A DNA stretch of 64,000 bases. It comes from Breznakiella homolactica. GTDB lineage: Bacteria > Spirochaetota > Spirochaetia > Treponematales > Breznakiellaceae. The notes beneath the pieces were generated by a model. That model was not told the origin of the DNA and did no database searches. It saw only the letters and a list, made by a program, of their open reading frames with translations. Below are positions 55,101 to 63,561 of the stretch, in pieces. The position numbers and the translations under genes were made by a program. Each line of letters starts with the position of its first letter. The stretch's first letter is position 1. The stretch covers positions 62,001 through 126,000 of the forward strand of contig NZ_CP067089.2 in assembly GCF_016616095.2 (NCBI RefSeq), read 5' to 3'.

Positions 55101-55334
55101 TTTTAGTCCGCTCACATTGACCAGATTTGATTCTACGGTTCTGGTGATGGTTTTTTCCACCGTTTCAGGGCCTGCCCCTTCATAGGTGGTCATTACCATG
55201 AGTACAGGCATATTGATCTCGGGAAACATATCAATAGCGATACCCGAAACCATGTAGCCGGCGACCACCGCGATGAGAGCAAAAACAATGATAGATAAGA
55301 CCGGACGGTCGACAACTTTTTTTGCTACACTCAT
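52173..55334 (-). CDS. RND-family efflux pump inner-membrane protein
   Basis: 1053 aa with twelve predicted helices and two large periplasmic loops, as in AcrB/MdtB. Diagnostic parts: VVDRPVLSIIVFALIAVVAG at the start, the helix-4 segment GMIVDSSIVILDNIFKF, and the matching helix-10 segment VGIVVNNGIVLVDYTNLLVG. Of the AcrB helix-4 Asp pair only the first is present (VDSS). Its ATG overlaps the adaptor stop by 4 nt. It works with the adaptor and TolC genes upstream to expel compounds from the cell. Confidence 0.96.
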   Translation of the reverse strand: MSVAKKVVDRPVLSIIVFALIAVVAGYMVSGIAIDMFPEINMPVLMVMTTYEGAGPETVEKTITRTVESNLVNVSGLKNMTSISSEHISLVIMEFDYGTDLDLKISDVRDKLDRVKRALPDDVENPTVIQFDMSSMPIMNVAIRGNRTQNELRTIAEDMIQDRLEQVNGVASTSVRGGQSEIVKVELSQNRLEAYGLTITGITQVLAAQNLELGAGTIVDGSKNYSIRTTGEYASIQDIAETVVSRKNGADIRLQDIGTVAMGYEDEESTVFINGESGVYVSVTKQSGTNSVAIADRVYTRLDELAADMPADITLEIIYDGTEQIRDMIDELISSALTGFVLAVIILFIFLRNIKSTVIIGISIPFSILVTLLIMNLMGITLNMMTLTGLILGIGMIVDSSIVILDNIFKFRERGAKPSIAAVLGSQEVMSSIISSTLTTICVFIPILLFKSRLSMIGELFEGMIFTVAIALISSLVVAIFLVPVLASKYLPIDTRVQKPLKNKVLRTIDDAVAGAISAMGRGYRRLLSGAINHRFATMVIVVAAFIGSVLAMTKMPIVMIPPMNEDSVTLNVELPLGTRYEETLAVMLQLQEFAMDEINGIKNITVNAGSTGSSMSIGSSTHKGDLTVTLNINEAGADTSTEVMEKLRAHFRDFPNASLSFSEGMARQMAGGSDIDIALRVDDIDVGLAAAKEISELIGDNVPELGEVTIDTTEGLPQVEVVIDRNRAYNMGLNISSIATEIYASMNGIEATTFRSSGDEYSVMLMLQEEDRKKLPDLDRIFVSSNSGQLVPLANFATLERGLGPVTINRENQSRVIHITGNVLEGYRTDTTENKVKDVLAENFVAPTGVTVSYEGQQSEITDMIETFILIITLAILLVFGVMAGQYESFKDPIINLCTIPLMLIGVIGIYLITGQTLNTFTMVGLVMLVGIVVNNGIVLVDYTNLLVGRGVPVKQACLDAGESRLRPVLMTTLTTILGMVPMAFFPGESSMMIQPIGLTVIGGLTSSTFITLFFIPVMYSYINEHRGKKRKEEKKRAPAAIAASPETVEEV

Positions 55335-56260
55335 GCCTGCTGATTCCTTGTGTTAATTACCCGTACTGACGCTCCGTCTGTCAGGAACTGCTGTCCCTGG
55401 ATAACCACTGTTTCGCCGCCGGTAAGGCCTGATTTTATTTCCGAGAGGTCATCCACCGAGACGCCGGCAACCACTTCCCGCAGGGATACATGGTCGATGC
55501 CTTCCATCACATATACATAGGTGGATCCTCTCAGTTCAACAAGGGCTTCGGTGGGAACCGTGATAACATTGTCGTAGCTGCGGGTGTTCAGTTTTACCCT
55601 GGCGAACATGCCTGAGTTAATGCGGCTGTCTTTATCATCAAACTTGAGAACGATTTTCTTGGTGCGGGAATTGGGGTCAACCACCGGGGACACCCGGATA
55701 ACCGTAGCGCTGAAGATTTCTCCGGGATACGCCTGGAGCGTAACTTCCGCCTTAAGACCCTCTTTGAGCTGGCCGACTTCCCGTTCGGGGACCAGTACTT
55801 CGATTTCCAGACTGTCCATCACGGAAATAGTGGTAATGGCCGAAGCCGTGGTGACGGTAGAACCGATAGCCATGGGCGTTGCGGTTACGGTCCCGGAAAT
55901 AGGAGCGTATACGGGGCTCAGGGAGTAGGTGGTACCAGGGCGGGAAGGATCAACTTCGGCTATAAGCTGGCCTTTCCTGACCGTGCTGCCGAGATCGACC
56001 TTCATGGAAACGATTTTACCGCCTGCGTCGGGGACCACCGCGACCTGCTGTTCGGTTACAATATCACCGTTGATTTCTATATAAGCCTGAAGAGTCTGCT
56101 CTCCAGCCTGTTCTGTCCGGACGGAGAATACGGATTCTCCCATCGCGACATTCCGCCGCGACGCGTCACCTGTTTCACTTCCAACCAGCATGGAGGGGAC
56201 AAAAATGAGTCCCGCCGCCGCGATCACTACTACGGCTATAATAATTACTTTCTTTGACAT
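55331..56260 (-). CDS. RND efflux periplasmic adaptor (membrane fusion protein)
   Basis: 309 aa from the ATG at 56260, with AAGGAGA 7 nt before it; a longer frame to 56314 lacks one. An N-terminal membrane anchor (about 3-25) is followed by biotinyl-lipoyl-like halves (GGKIVSMKVDLGSTVRKGQL, GTVTATPMAIGSTVTTASAI), a beta-barrel and a membrane-proximal domain. Links the RND pump to TolC. The alpha-hairpin between the lipoyl halves is very short. Confidence 0.92.
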   Translation of the reverse strand: MSKKVIIIAVVVIAAAGLIFVPSMLVGSETGDASRRNVAMGESVFSVRTEQAGEQTLQAYIEINGDIVTEQQVAVVPDAGGKIVSMKVDLGSTVRKGQLIAEVDPSRPGTTYSLSPVYAPISGTVTATPMAIGSTVTTASAITTISVMDSLEIEVLVPEREVGQLKEGLKAEVTLQAYPGEIFSATVIRVSPVVDPNSRTKKIVLKFDDKDSRINSGMFARVKLNTRSYDNVITVPTEALVELRGSTYVYVMEGIDHVSLREVVAGVSVDDLSEIKSGLTGGETVVIQGQQFLTDGASVRVINTRNQQA

Positions 56261-56279
56261 GTGATTCTCCTTTCCTTTG

Positions 56280-57575
56280 TTAATTAATAGTCCATAATGC
56301 CCCGAAGGGAACATTTAATTCTTTTTCAAGATCAAGTACCGTTGAAAGCAGGGTGTACAATTCCTGCTGGACCTGGTTCTGGGCCAGGCTGAGGCTGTCC
56401 CCGGCCGACCGGAGACTCTGCAGATCCGCGGTGCCGTTCTGGTATGATTCCAGGTACATATCATAGGTCTGCTCCGCGAGTTCCACGTTTAGATTGAGAA
56501 CATCGAGGCTCTGGAGTGACTGCTCTATGGTCCTCGTGAGCTGCCGGATGGTATTGTCCGCGGTCATCTGCGCTTCGGTAAGCATGCTCTGGGTGGTTTT
56601 CAGGCTGTCGTTTACCGCATCGATGTTTTCCCTGGTGCTTGACCACGGCAGGTAATTATCCAGACTGAATGAAAGCGCCACGGAAAATGAACCGCTGCTG
56701 TCGTTCCAGCTGTCCAAATAATCGGAGTAAATGGGGGAGGTATTCCAGGAAAGGCTTAAAACCGGCATATACGCCTGGTGCCACATTGTTTTTTTCTGCA
56801 GTTCCAGGACCTCAAGGTTCTGCCGCAGGGAAAGCACCATATAGGATTCTCCGTTCCGCCGTATATTGGATGTATCAATAGTGGATACCGCGTCCTCAAG
56901 CACGCCGGCAAGGACTATTTCTTCTTCCGCCGGCAATGCCAGGATCTGTTTAAAGGAATCCAGGGCATTCGCGTACTGGGCCTGAGCGCTCAGCAGGGTA
57001 GGTTTTAAATTTTCCAGGTCAACCTTGGCGGACAGTTCATCCAGCCTCGAAACCTGTCCGACCCGGGCCAGGGACACCGTCTGATCGTACCGGGACTGGG
57101 CTGTTTCAACATTCTGCTCGATCAGTGATACACTGGCTTTCAGAAGCTGCATCTGGTAAAAGGCCTTGCGGACCTGGAGTTCCAGTTCCTGCTTTGCCGT
57201 CTCATAGCTGACCAGCCCCGCCTCATAGTTTGATTTTGTCATTTTAATCGCCGAAAACATGGCCGGCGTTATATTGAGACCCGCGGAAACGGAAAAACCC
57301 GGTTTCCATTCATCCATCACCGGAGTAAGATCATCCGTGATGGAAGTGGGGTGGCTGATCAGTGCCGACGCGGAAACTGTCGGTATAAGGGAATTCCAAG
57401 AGCGGTCTGCCGTCCGTTTCTTGCCGTCTGTTTCAATTTTGGTGCGGCTCAGGGATAGGTTGTTTTCCAGAGCCAGTGTTACCGCATCTTCCACATTCAG
57501 CACTGTTTCCGCCGAAAGGGCTGTGGCAGCACCGAATATAGCTATGCAAATCAATACAATTCCTTTCTTCTTCAT
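56280..57575 (-). CDS. TolC-family outer-membrane efflux protein
   Basis: 431 aa from the ATG at 57575. A signal peptide (1-22, ending ATALSA) is followed by the TolC repeat architecture with long helices (TVLNVEDAVTLALENNLSLS, RLDELSAKVDLENLKPTLLS, and a second half from ENIDAVNDSLKTTQSMLTEA). It forms the outer-membrane channel for the pump. First gene of the efflux operon; divergent from its probable two-component regulator. Confidence 0.92.
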   Translation of the reverse strand: MKKKGIVLICIAIFGAATALSAETVLNVEDAVTLALENNLSLSRTKIETDGKKRTADRSWNSLIPTVSASALISHPTSITDDLTPVMDEWKPGFSVSAGLNITPAMFSAIKMTKSNYEAGLVSYETAKQELELQVRKAFYQMQLLKASVSLIEQNVETAQSRYDQTVSLARVGQVSRLDELSAKVDLENLKPTLLSAQAQYANALDSFKQILALPAEEEIVLAGVLEDAVSTIDTSNIRRNGESYMVLSLRQNLEVLELQKKTMWHQAYMPVLSLSWNTSPIYSDYLDSWNDSSGSFSVALSFSLDNYLPWSSTRENIDAVNDSLKTTQSMLTEAQMTADNTIRQLTRTIEQSLQSLDVLNLNVELAEQTYDMYLESYQNGTADLQSLRSAGDSLSLAQNQVQQELYTLLSTVLDLEKELNVPFGALWTIN

Positions 57576-57597
57576 GATAAAGAAGATACTTCTCCGC

Positions 57598-57648
57598 ATA
57601 ACAAAACGCTATAAACGCTTTATTAAGGTTTTATAACATTTTGTTATA
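57598..57648. promoter_or_regulatory. Dyad operators between the efflux operon and its regulator
   Basis: TATAACATTTTGTTATA (57632-57648) is a perfect 7-bp-arm dyad with TTT centre. Its half ATAACAAAA occurs at 57598-57606, inverted relative to TTTTGTTAT at 57639-57647. The dyad lies about 50-67 bp before the predicted start of the response-regulator gene, a suitable place for an OmpR-type activator. Confidence 0.65.
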
Positions 57649-57663
57649 TGTCTTATGAAAAGC

Positions 57664-57692
57664 TTGCCGAATAAAACAGCCATGCTTATACT
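57664..57692 (+). promoter_or_regulatory. Promoter of the two-component genes
   Basis: TTGCCG (57664-57669), 17-nt spacer, TATACT (57687-57692); 4/6 and 5/6 matches. Start near 57699, leaving a 15-nt leader with AGGAAG. Confidence 0.6.
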
Positions 57693-57713
57693 GCTTTGTA
57701 ATAGGAAGCGAAT

Positions 57714-58418
57714 ATGAAAGGAAAAGTCTTAATTATAGAGGATGTTCAGGAACTGGCTGAACTCATCGTTTTGTACCTAACCAAAGAAGGAATGGAGGTA
57801 AAATCCGTTGAAAGCGGGGAAGATGCCTTCAAAGAACTGGAATCCTGGTCACCGGACCTCATTATTCTCGATATAAACCTCCCCGGGATGGATGGGTTTG
57901 AATTCCTCCATAAATACCGTAAAACCGAAAGTACCCCGGTGCTCATTGTGTCCGCCAGAAATGCCGACGAGGATATCATTTCCGGCCTGGGGCACGGCGC
58001 CGATGAATTCGTCACAAAACCGTTCTCACCCAGGGTCCTGGTCGCCCGGGTCAGGGCTATGCTCCGGCGAAGCCAGGAAACTCAGGAAAAACAGGACAAA
58101 ATGGATGATAATATCCTCCGGTTCGGGCCTTTTACCCTAAACCAGGATGTATGCATCCTTAAGAAAGGGGAAGAAAAGGTCGCACTTTCGGCGAAAGAAT
58201 ACGGTGTACTGGCATATCTCGCGGGCAATGACGGCAAACCCGCGGGGCCGGAGCAGATTTACGCGGATGTCTGGAAAAACGCCTACGGGGACCTGACCAC
58301 CGTGGCGGTGTACATCCAGCGGCTCAGGAAAAAGATCGAAGATGACCCGGGAAACCCGAAATATATAGAAACAGTCCACGGTATGGGCTACCGCCTCAAT
58401 ACCGACGCCGAAGAATAG
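57714..58418 (+). CDS. OmpR-family response regulator
   Basis: 234 aa: receiver domain with acidic pocket Glu9/Asp10, phospho-acceptor Asp53 (LIILDINLPGMDG), and Lys in TKPFSPR; a winged-helix DNA-binding domain from about 130 (LSAKEYGVLAYLAG, TTVAVYIQRLRKKIEDDPGN, VHGMGYRL). Encoded with its kinase 8 nt downstream and divergent from the efflux operon, so it probably controls that operon. Confidence 0.95.
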   Translation: MKGKVLIIEDVQELAELIVLYLTKEGMEVKSVESGEDAFKELESWSPDLIILDINLPGMDGFEFLHKYRKTESTPVLIVSARNADEDIISGLGHGADEFVTKPFSPRVLVARVRAMLRRSQETQEKQDKMDDNILRFGPFTLNQDVCILKKGEEKVALSAKEYGVLAYLAGNDGKPAGPEQIYADVWKNAYGDLTTVAVYIQRLRKKIEDDPGNPKYIETVHGMGYRLNTDAEE

Positions 58419-58426
58419 GAACGCTG

Positions 58427-59848
58427 ATGAAAATAAACACCCAATTCAGACTGCTCATTCTTGGAATAGTGCTGATTCCCATTCTGACCATAAGCGCCCA
58501 GGGTATTTTATGGCTTATGCAGCAGCACACTATTGAGTCCATCAGTGTTCCCTCCTATGAGGAAATTGCCCCGCTGTTTGACAATGAGATAGAACGGGAT
58601 GAGTGGGAAGAAATTATCCGGCGTATTCCCCACAGTCAGCCGGAAATGAATATTATGATACTCCTCAAGGATCTGACGGTTATTTACTCCACCGCCTATG
58701 GTCTTGAGCCCGGTGATACCCTGACGCCCAATGAGCTGGTAACCCTTTTGGATGTGGGAAACGACCAATACGGGTATTTTATTGAAGCTCCGGGGTGGCT
58801 CCGGGATGTGGGGGCTTTTTTCCTTATACGGATCGACCGTTCCATTGCCCGGCCGCCCAGCCCCATTGTAATAGTCATCAAAACGCTGTTTGTGGTGTTG
58901 ATTGTACTGTTCCTGTTCAGCGTCGCCATGTCATTTATCATTGCCCGGTCCATTACCAAGTCCGTAATGGTTCTGGAAAACGCCACCCGCCGTATTGCCG
59001 CGGGAGAGCTGGATCTTGCGGTGGACGTCAAGGGCAGCAATGAGATTACCTCCCTGACGACATCCCTCAACCAGATGCGGCTGGCCCTCAAGGAAGAAGA
59101 AACCCGCCGGGCACGGTTTATCATGGGGGTAACCCATGACCTAAAAACCCCTCTGGCCCTTATAAAGGGCTATGCCGAAGCTATAGGAGACGGCGTGGCG
59201 GATGATCCCGCGTCCCGGGCCCACTCGGTCGAAATAATCGCCACCAAGGTTGATCAGCTTGAGGGGATGATCGATGATCTTATCGATTTCGTACGGGTCG
59301 ATACCGGGGAATGGCGGCGGAACCTCGATCATGTCCATATCGCCGCCTTTCTCACTTCCTATACAAAACGCATAGCCGATGACGCGGACCTGCTCAACCG
59401 CCGGGTGGAGACCGCTATTGATATACCCGGAAATGTAGTGATACCCATGGACGAGCGCCTGGCCCTCAGGGCAATTGAAAACCTGGTTAACAATGCCATC
59501 CGCTACACCAAACCCGGAGGGTTAATCACGATTAAGGGGTACCTGAAAAACAACGCCGTGGTAATTGATGTCTGCGATGACGGACCAGGGATCGATGCCG
59601 AAGATATCAGCCGTATATTCGATGCTTTTTACCGGGGCAGTTCATCCCGGCGGGAGCAGGGTATGGGATTCGGCCTGACGGTGGTTAAGGGTGTCGCGGA
59701 AAGCCACGGATGGGAAATCTCCGTGGAGTCGGAAAAAGGCAAGGGCAGCTGTTTCAGGCTTACGTTGCCTTATGAGCCGGATCCCAGCCGGCGGATGAAT
59801 CCCAGAACATCCGGCCACGACGATACCCGGAAAGGGGCCGGCTATTGA
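58427..59848 (+). CDS. Sensor histidine kinase
   Basis: 473 aa: membrane helix 1 (about 7-30), a sensor region (31-145), helix 2 (about 147-172), HAMP, HisKA with phospho-acceptor His237 (GVTHDLKTPLALIKGYAEAI), and the ATPase domain with N box ENLVNNAIRYTKPGG, G1 CDDGPGI and G2 GMGFGLTVV. Paired with the upstream response regulator. The signal sensed is not evident. Confidence 0.95.
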   Translation: MKINTQFRLLILGIVLIPILTISAQGILWLMQQHTIESISVPSYEEIAPLFDNEIERDEWEEIIRRIPHSQPEMNIMILLKDLTVIYSTAYGLEPGDTLTPNELVTLLDVGNDQYGYFIEAPGWLRDVGAFFLIRIDRSIARPPSPIVIVIKTLFVVLIVLFLFSVAMSFIIARSITKSVMVLENATRRIAAGELDLAVDVKGSNEITSLTTSLNQMRLALKEEETRRARFIMGVTHDLKTPLALIKGYAEAIGDGVADDPASRAHSVEIIATKVDQLEGMIDDLIDFVRVDTGEWRRNLDHVHIAAFLTSYTKRIADDADLLNRRVETAIDIPGNVVIPMDERLALRAIENLVNNAIRYTKPGGLITIKGYLKNNAVVIDVCDDGPGIDAEDISRIFDAFYRGSSSRREQGMGFGLTVVKGVAESHGWEISVESEKGKGSCFRLTLPYEPDPSRRMNPRTSGHDDTRKGAGY

Positions 59849-59897
59849 ATATGTAAGGGGACAGCGGATATGATTTAGTCTGTGTAAAGGAAAATTC

Positions 59898-61274
59898 ATG
59901 ACAAAAAATCTGACCGTAGGTAACCCGGCGCTGCTGATTGCCGGGTTCACGGTGCCCCTGCTGATCGGAAACCTGTTCCAGCAATTCTACAATATGGCCG
60001 ACACTTTTATCGTAGGACGGACCATAAGCATGCATGCCCTGGCAGCGGTAGGCTGTACGGGGAGCCTTAACTTCCTGATTCTTGGATTTGTCGGCGGTTT
60101 TACCTCCGGGACGGCCATTATAACCGCCCAGCGGTTCGGCGCCGGGGATGAAGCCGGGGTGCGCCGGAGTTTTGTCGCGAGTATCATTCTCAGCGCTGCG
60201 GTTACAGTGGTTCTTACGGCGGTCAGTGTCGTTATTGCCCGGCCTTTGCTGGTCCTGCTCCGCACCCCGCCGGAAATACTGGATGACGCCTATATCTACA
60301 TTATCATCATCTTCTGGGGTATCGGCGCTTCGGTGCTGTTTAACCTTTTTTCCAATGTTATGCGGGCGGTGGGGGACAGCCGCACCCCGCTTGTTTTTCT
60401 TGTTCTTGCCTGTATCGTAAACATTATCCTTGATTTTGTGTTTATTCTTGGTTTTCATACCGGTGTCGAAGGCGCTGCCTATGCAACGGTAATAGCCCAG
60501 CTTTTTTCAGGATTGTGCTGTATTCCGGTAATAAAACAGAAACTCCCGCTGCTCAGGCTTTCCCGGAGTGACTGGAAGATAAATTTTGAGGAACTCAAGG
60601 ACCACCTGCGGATAGCCCTGCCCATGGGTTTCCAGCTCAGTATCATCGCCATCGGGGTGGTGGTGCTCCAGTTTGCCCTGAACGGCCTGGGAACCGTCGC
60701 GGTGGCTGCCTTTACCGCCGCCCAGAAAATAGACCAGGTGGCTACCATGCCGCTGTCCTCCTTCGGGGTGACCATGGCAACCTACACCGCCCAGAACTAC
60801 GGTGCGCGGAAAATGGAGCGTATCCGCAGGGGCGTCATACAGTGTTCCGTCATGTCCGGCGGTTTCAGCATACTGATGGGGATACTCTTTATTTTCTTGG
60901 GGGATTCCTTTGTCTCAATCTTTATCACCGGAAACCCCGAGGCTGTTTCCCTGGGCCGTGTTTTCCTGATTATAAACGGAGCCTTTTATGTTGTTTTGGC
61001 CCTGCTTTTCATATTCCGGTACACTCTGCAGGGGCTGGGAAACAGTATAATCCCCACCGTGGCGGGAATCATGGAACTGGTTATGCGGATGTTCGCGGCC
61101 ATTATCCTTGCCCACCGGTTCGGGTTCGCGGGGGTATGTTTCGCGAATCCCCTGGCCTGGATCGGATCCTGCGTTCCCCTGGTAATAGCGTTTTTTATAA
61201 CGATAAAAAAGCTCATCCGCAAATCCGACGCGGAAAAAAAACAGCTCAGCCTGGCTTCCCGGTATGAAATTTAG
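59898..61274 (+). CDS. MATE family efflux transporter
   Basis: 458-aa membrane protein with twelve helices, of the NorM/DinF superfamily. Characteristic segments are PLLIGNLFQQFYNMADTFIV, GFTSGTAIITAQRFGAGDEA, and PLSSFGVTMATYTAQNYGAR. It exports cationic or drug-like compounds with Na+ or H+ entry. AAAGGAAAA precedes the ATG at 59898. It follows the kinase gene by 49 nt and may be part of the same resistance region. Confidence 0.94.
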   Translation: MTKNLTVGNPALLIAGFTVPLLIGNLFQQFYNMADTFIVGRTISMHALAAVGCTGSLNFLILGFVGGFTSGTAIITAQRFGAGDEAGVRRSFVASIILSAAVTVVLTAVSVVIARPLLVLLRTPPEILDDAYIYIIIIFWGIGASVLFNLFSNVMRAVGDSRTPLVFLVLACIVNIILDFVFILGFHTGVEGAAYATVIAQLFSGLCCIPVIKQKLPLLRLSRSDWKINFEELKDHLRIALPMGFQLSIIAIGVVVLQFALNGLGTVAVAAFTAAQKIDQVATMPLSSFGVTMATYTAQNYGARKMERIRRGVIQCSVMSGGFSILMGILFIFLGDSFVSIFITGNPEAVSLGRVFLIINGAFYVVLALLFIFRYTLQGLGNSIIPTVAGIMELVMRMFAAIILAHRFGFAGVCFANPLAWIGSCVPLVIAFFITIKKLIRKSDAEKKQLSLASRYEI

Positions 61275-61307
61275 CCCGGTCCCGGGCGGTGGCTTCTTCT
61301 GAAAAAG

Positions 61308-62378
61308 CTATCTCCGGGAGGATCCCTCCGGGGCCAGAAGGGTCGATCCCCGGATGTTGACCGAAACGGGAAGCACGATTTCCTTTTTTTCTCCCTCCGG
61401 GGCGGCGATGCGTTCCAGCAGGATTTTGGCCGCCGTCTCTCCCAGCCGCAGGGCATCGATGGAAAATGTCGTTATCCCCGGATCGAAAAGGGCGGGCCAC
61501 TCTATCCGGCGCCCCCAGCTCCAGTCGTCCGGACCGCAGATTCCTGCATCCCTGGGAACCCGCAGGCCCAGTTTTTTTATCACCCCGAGCAGATGCATGG
61601 TGGTCACGGTATTCCCCGCTATAATCGCGGGGGGCCGTCCCCGGCTTCCCGCTGACGCAATCCGGCGCGCCAGTTCCGCGGAGGTATTGTCCGGGTCCGT
61701 TACGTCAACCAGCACAACCTGTCCTTCGGGATCGGCGGTACCGTAGAATTCCGCGCAGTACTGTATAAACGCCTGGCGCCGGAGATACCGGGTAGAGTTG
61801 TGTTCAAATTTTTCGATAAAAAGAACCGGTTCGGAGAACCCCTGTTTTTTTAAATGGGCTATCAGCCGGCGGAAGGGGGCTTTTTTTTCACTGGTGGCGA
61901 TATCGAGATTGTAATCCCGGATGTACCGGTCGCAGAGAACCACCGGAATACTTCCGCTCGCTACCCGGATCAGGCTGGGGTTATTAAAATCCGCTGTATT
62001 CACCAGAAGACCGTCAACACCCCGGCGCAGCAGCTCCCCGACGATTTTTTCTTCGTTCCGGATATCGTTGCCGCTGTTGACGATGAGCTGCATATAGCCG
62101 CCGCTATCCAGAACCGTTCCGATACCCTGGAGCATGGCGGCGGAAAAGGGGGAGGCTATATCGGATATTACCGTCCCGATCTGCATGGTTCTGCGGGATT
62201 TAAGGCTCTGGGCGATGGTGCTTGGCTGGTAGCCGGACAGGGAAATAACCTTCCCGATCCGGTCCCGGGTCTTTTCTCCCATCATTTCGTATTTTCCGTT
62301 GAGATACCGGGATACGGTGGCCTTTGAGACCCCCGCGGCCCGGGCGATATCTTCTATGGTTGTCGTTTTTTTCGTCAT
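61308..62378 (-). CDS. kdgR: LacI-family repressor, likely KDG/KDPG pathway regulator
   Basis: 356 aa: N-terminal helix-turn-helix (TTIEDIARAAGVSKATVSRY, LNGKYEMMGEKTRDRI) with hinge residues, then a periplasmic-binding-like sugar-sensing domain (TVISDIASPFSAAMLQGIG onward). It is divergent from the KDPG-aldolase and KDG-kinase genes. GAAACC-type operators lie in front of both genes, so repression with autoregulation is likely. Inducer inferred to be a keto-deoxy sugar acid. ATG at 62378. Confidence 0.85.
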   Translation of the reverse strand: MTKKTTTIEDIARAAGVSKATVSRYLNGKYEMMGEKTRDRIGKVISLSGYQPSTIAQSLKSRRTMQIGTVISDIASPFSAAMLQGIGTVLDSGGYMQLIVNSGNDIRNEEKIVGELLRRGVDGLLVNTADFNNPSLIRVASGSIPVVLCDRYIRDYNLDIATSEKKAPFRRLIAHLKKQGFSEPVLFIEKFEHNSTRYLRRQAFIQYCAEFYGTADPEGQVVLVDVTDPDNTSAELARRIASAGSRGRPPAIIAGNTVTTMHLLGVIKKLGLRVPRDAGICGPDDWSWGRRIEWPALFDPGITTFSIDALRLGETAAKILLERIAAPEGEKKEIVLPVSVNIRGSTLLAPEGSSRR

Positions 62379-62383
62379 TTTTA

Positions 62384-62395
62384 GAAACCGTTTTC
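62384..62395. promoter_or_regulatory. LacI-type operator at the regulator gene
   Basis: GAAACCGTTTTC, one mismatch from the perfect dyad GAAACCGGTTTC at 62514. It lies between the predicted transcription start (about 62398, minus strand) and the start codon, fitting autorepression. Confidence 0.75.
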
Positions 62396-62405
62396 CTATT
62401 ATACA

Positions 62406-62434
62406 ATTGTACCATGAGGTCTCTGTCCGGTCAA
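62406..62434 (-). promoter_or_regulatory. Sigma-70 promoter of the LacI gene
   Basis: On the minus strand: TTGACC (62434-62429), 17-nt spacer, TACAAT (62411-62406); 5/6 and 5/6 matches. Confidence 0.85.
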
Positions 62435-62495
62435 TAAATACCCGAAATTCCGGCTTTTTTCTAAAATATAGCTAGCAAATTCAAAAAGACCGTAG

Positions 62496-62525
62496 TATAA
62501 TTTCTTAAATTACGAAACCGGTTTC
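62496..62525 (+). promoter_or_regulatory. -10 element and LacI operator of the aldolase-kinase operon
   Basis: TATAAT at 62496-62501 with a poor -35 (TAGCAA, 62473-62478). The perfect 12-bp dyad GAAACCGGTTTC (62514-62525) lies just after the expected start site near 62508. Confidence 0.8.
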
Positions 62526-62581
62526 TAAACCGGATGGGATACGTTCCCGCTGCCGGCTGCCGGCCGCTGAAAGGAGGATTT

Positions 62582-63547
62582 ATGCATGCTGTTCTCGAAG
62601 AACTCGGAAAAATCGGCATCGTTCCGGTAATAAAAATTGATGACGCTGAAAAGGCGGTGCCCCTGGCCAAGGCCCTCAGGGATGGAGGGATTCCCTGCGC
62701 GGAGATCACATTCCGCACGGCCCAGGGTGAAGAAGCCATCCGCCGTATACATAAGGAAGTTCCGGAGGTTCTCCTGGGTGCCGGGACGGTCCTTACCGTG
62801 GATCAGGTGAAAAAGGCCGCCGACGCCGGGGCCCGGTTTATCGTGAGCCCGGGATTCAATCCGAAGGTGGTGGGGTACTGCATTGAACAGGGAATTCCCA
62901 TAACCCCGGGTTGTTCCAATCCCTCGGACATAGAAGCCGCCCTGGAATTCGGCCTGGAGGTGATTAAATTTTTCCCCGCCGAGCAGAGCGGCGGCCTTGA
63001 GTATATAAAGGCCGTGGCCGCTCCCTTCGGGGCCGTTAAATTTATGCCCACCGGCGGTATTAACGCGGGCAACATCGCGAAATACTGTTCCTACGACCGG
63101 ATCCTCGCCTGCGGCGGGTCCTGGATGGTGGGCGCCGACCTCATCAATTCGGGCAATTTCAGCGCCGTAACGGCCCTCTGCAGGGAAGCCCTCAGAACGG
63201 CCCTGGGCTTTCATATCGCCCATGTGGGGATCAACGCGGAAAACGAAGCCGAAGCCCTGAGGGCTGCCGGGCTGTTTGAAGCCCTCTTCGGGTTCGCCGC
63301 GAAACCGGGGAACAGTTCCGTTTTCGCCGGTGAGGGCATTGAAATCATGAAAACACCCTATCTGGGGAAAAACGGCCATATCGCGGTGGGAACCAACAAC
63401 ATTACCATGGCCATGGGCTGCCTCGAACGGATGGGCTGCCGGTTCAATACGGAGAGCCTTAAAAAAGACGCCGGCGGCCGCTTAATCGCGGTATACCTTG
63501 CGGATGAGATCGCGGGCTTCGCCGTTCATCTTATGCAGAAAAAATAA
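62582..63547 (+). CDS. KDPG/KHG aldolase fused to a VOC-like domain
   Basis: 321 aa from the ATG at 62582 with AAGGAGG before it. Residues 1-208 are a class I KDPG aldolase with Glu41 and Arg45 (EITFRT) and the Schiff-base Lys129 (VIKFFPAEQ); it splits keto-deoxy-phosphogluconate into pyruvate and glyceraldehyde 3-phosphate. The last 110 residues (HIAHVGINAENEAEALRAAG, GHIAVGTNNITMAMGCLERM) resemble a VOC/glyoxalase-type fold absent from the classical 210-aa enzyme; its role is unknown. The kinase gene follows 14 nt later. Confidence 0.88.
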   Translation: MHAVLEELGKIGIVPVIKIDDAEKAVPLAKALRDGGIPCAEITFRTAQGEEAIRRIHKEVPEVLLGAGTVLTVDQVKKAADAGARFIVSPGFNPKVVGYCIEQGIPITPGCSNPSDIEAALEFGLEVIKFFPAEQSGGLEYIKAVAAPFGAVKFMPTGGINAGNIAKYCSYDRILACGGSWMVGADLINSGNFSAVTALCREALRTALGFHIAHVGINAENEAEALRAAGLFEALFGFAAKPGNSSVFAGEGIEIMKTPYLGKNGHIAVGTNNITMAMGCLERMGCRFNTESLKKDAGGRLIAVYLADEIAGFAVHLMQKK

Positions 63548-63561
63548 AGGAGCGTGATAAT

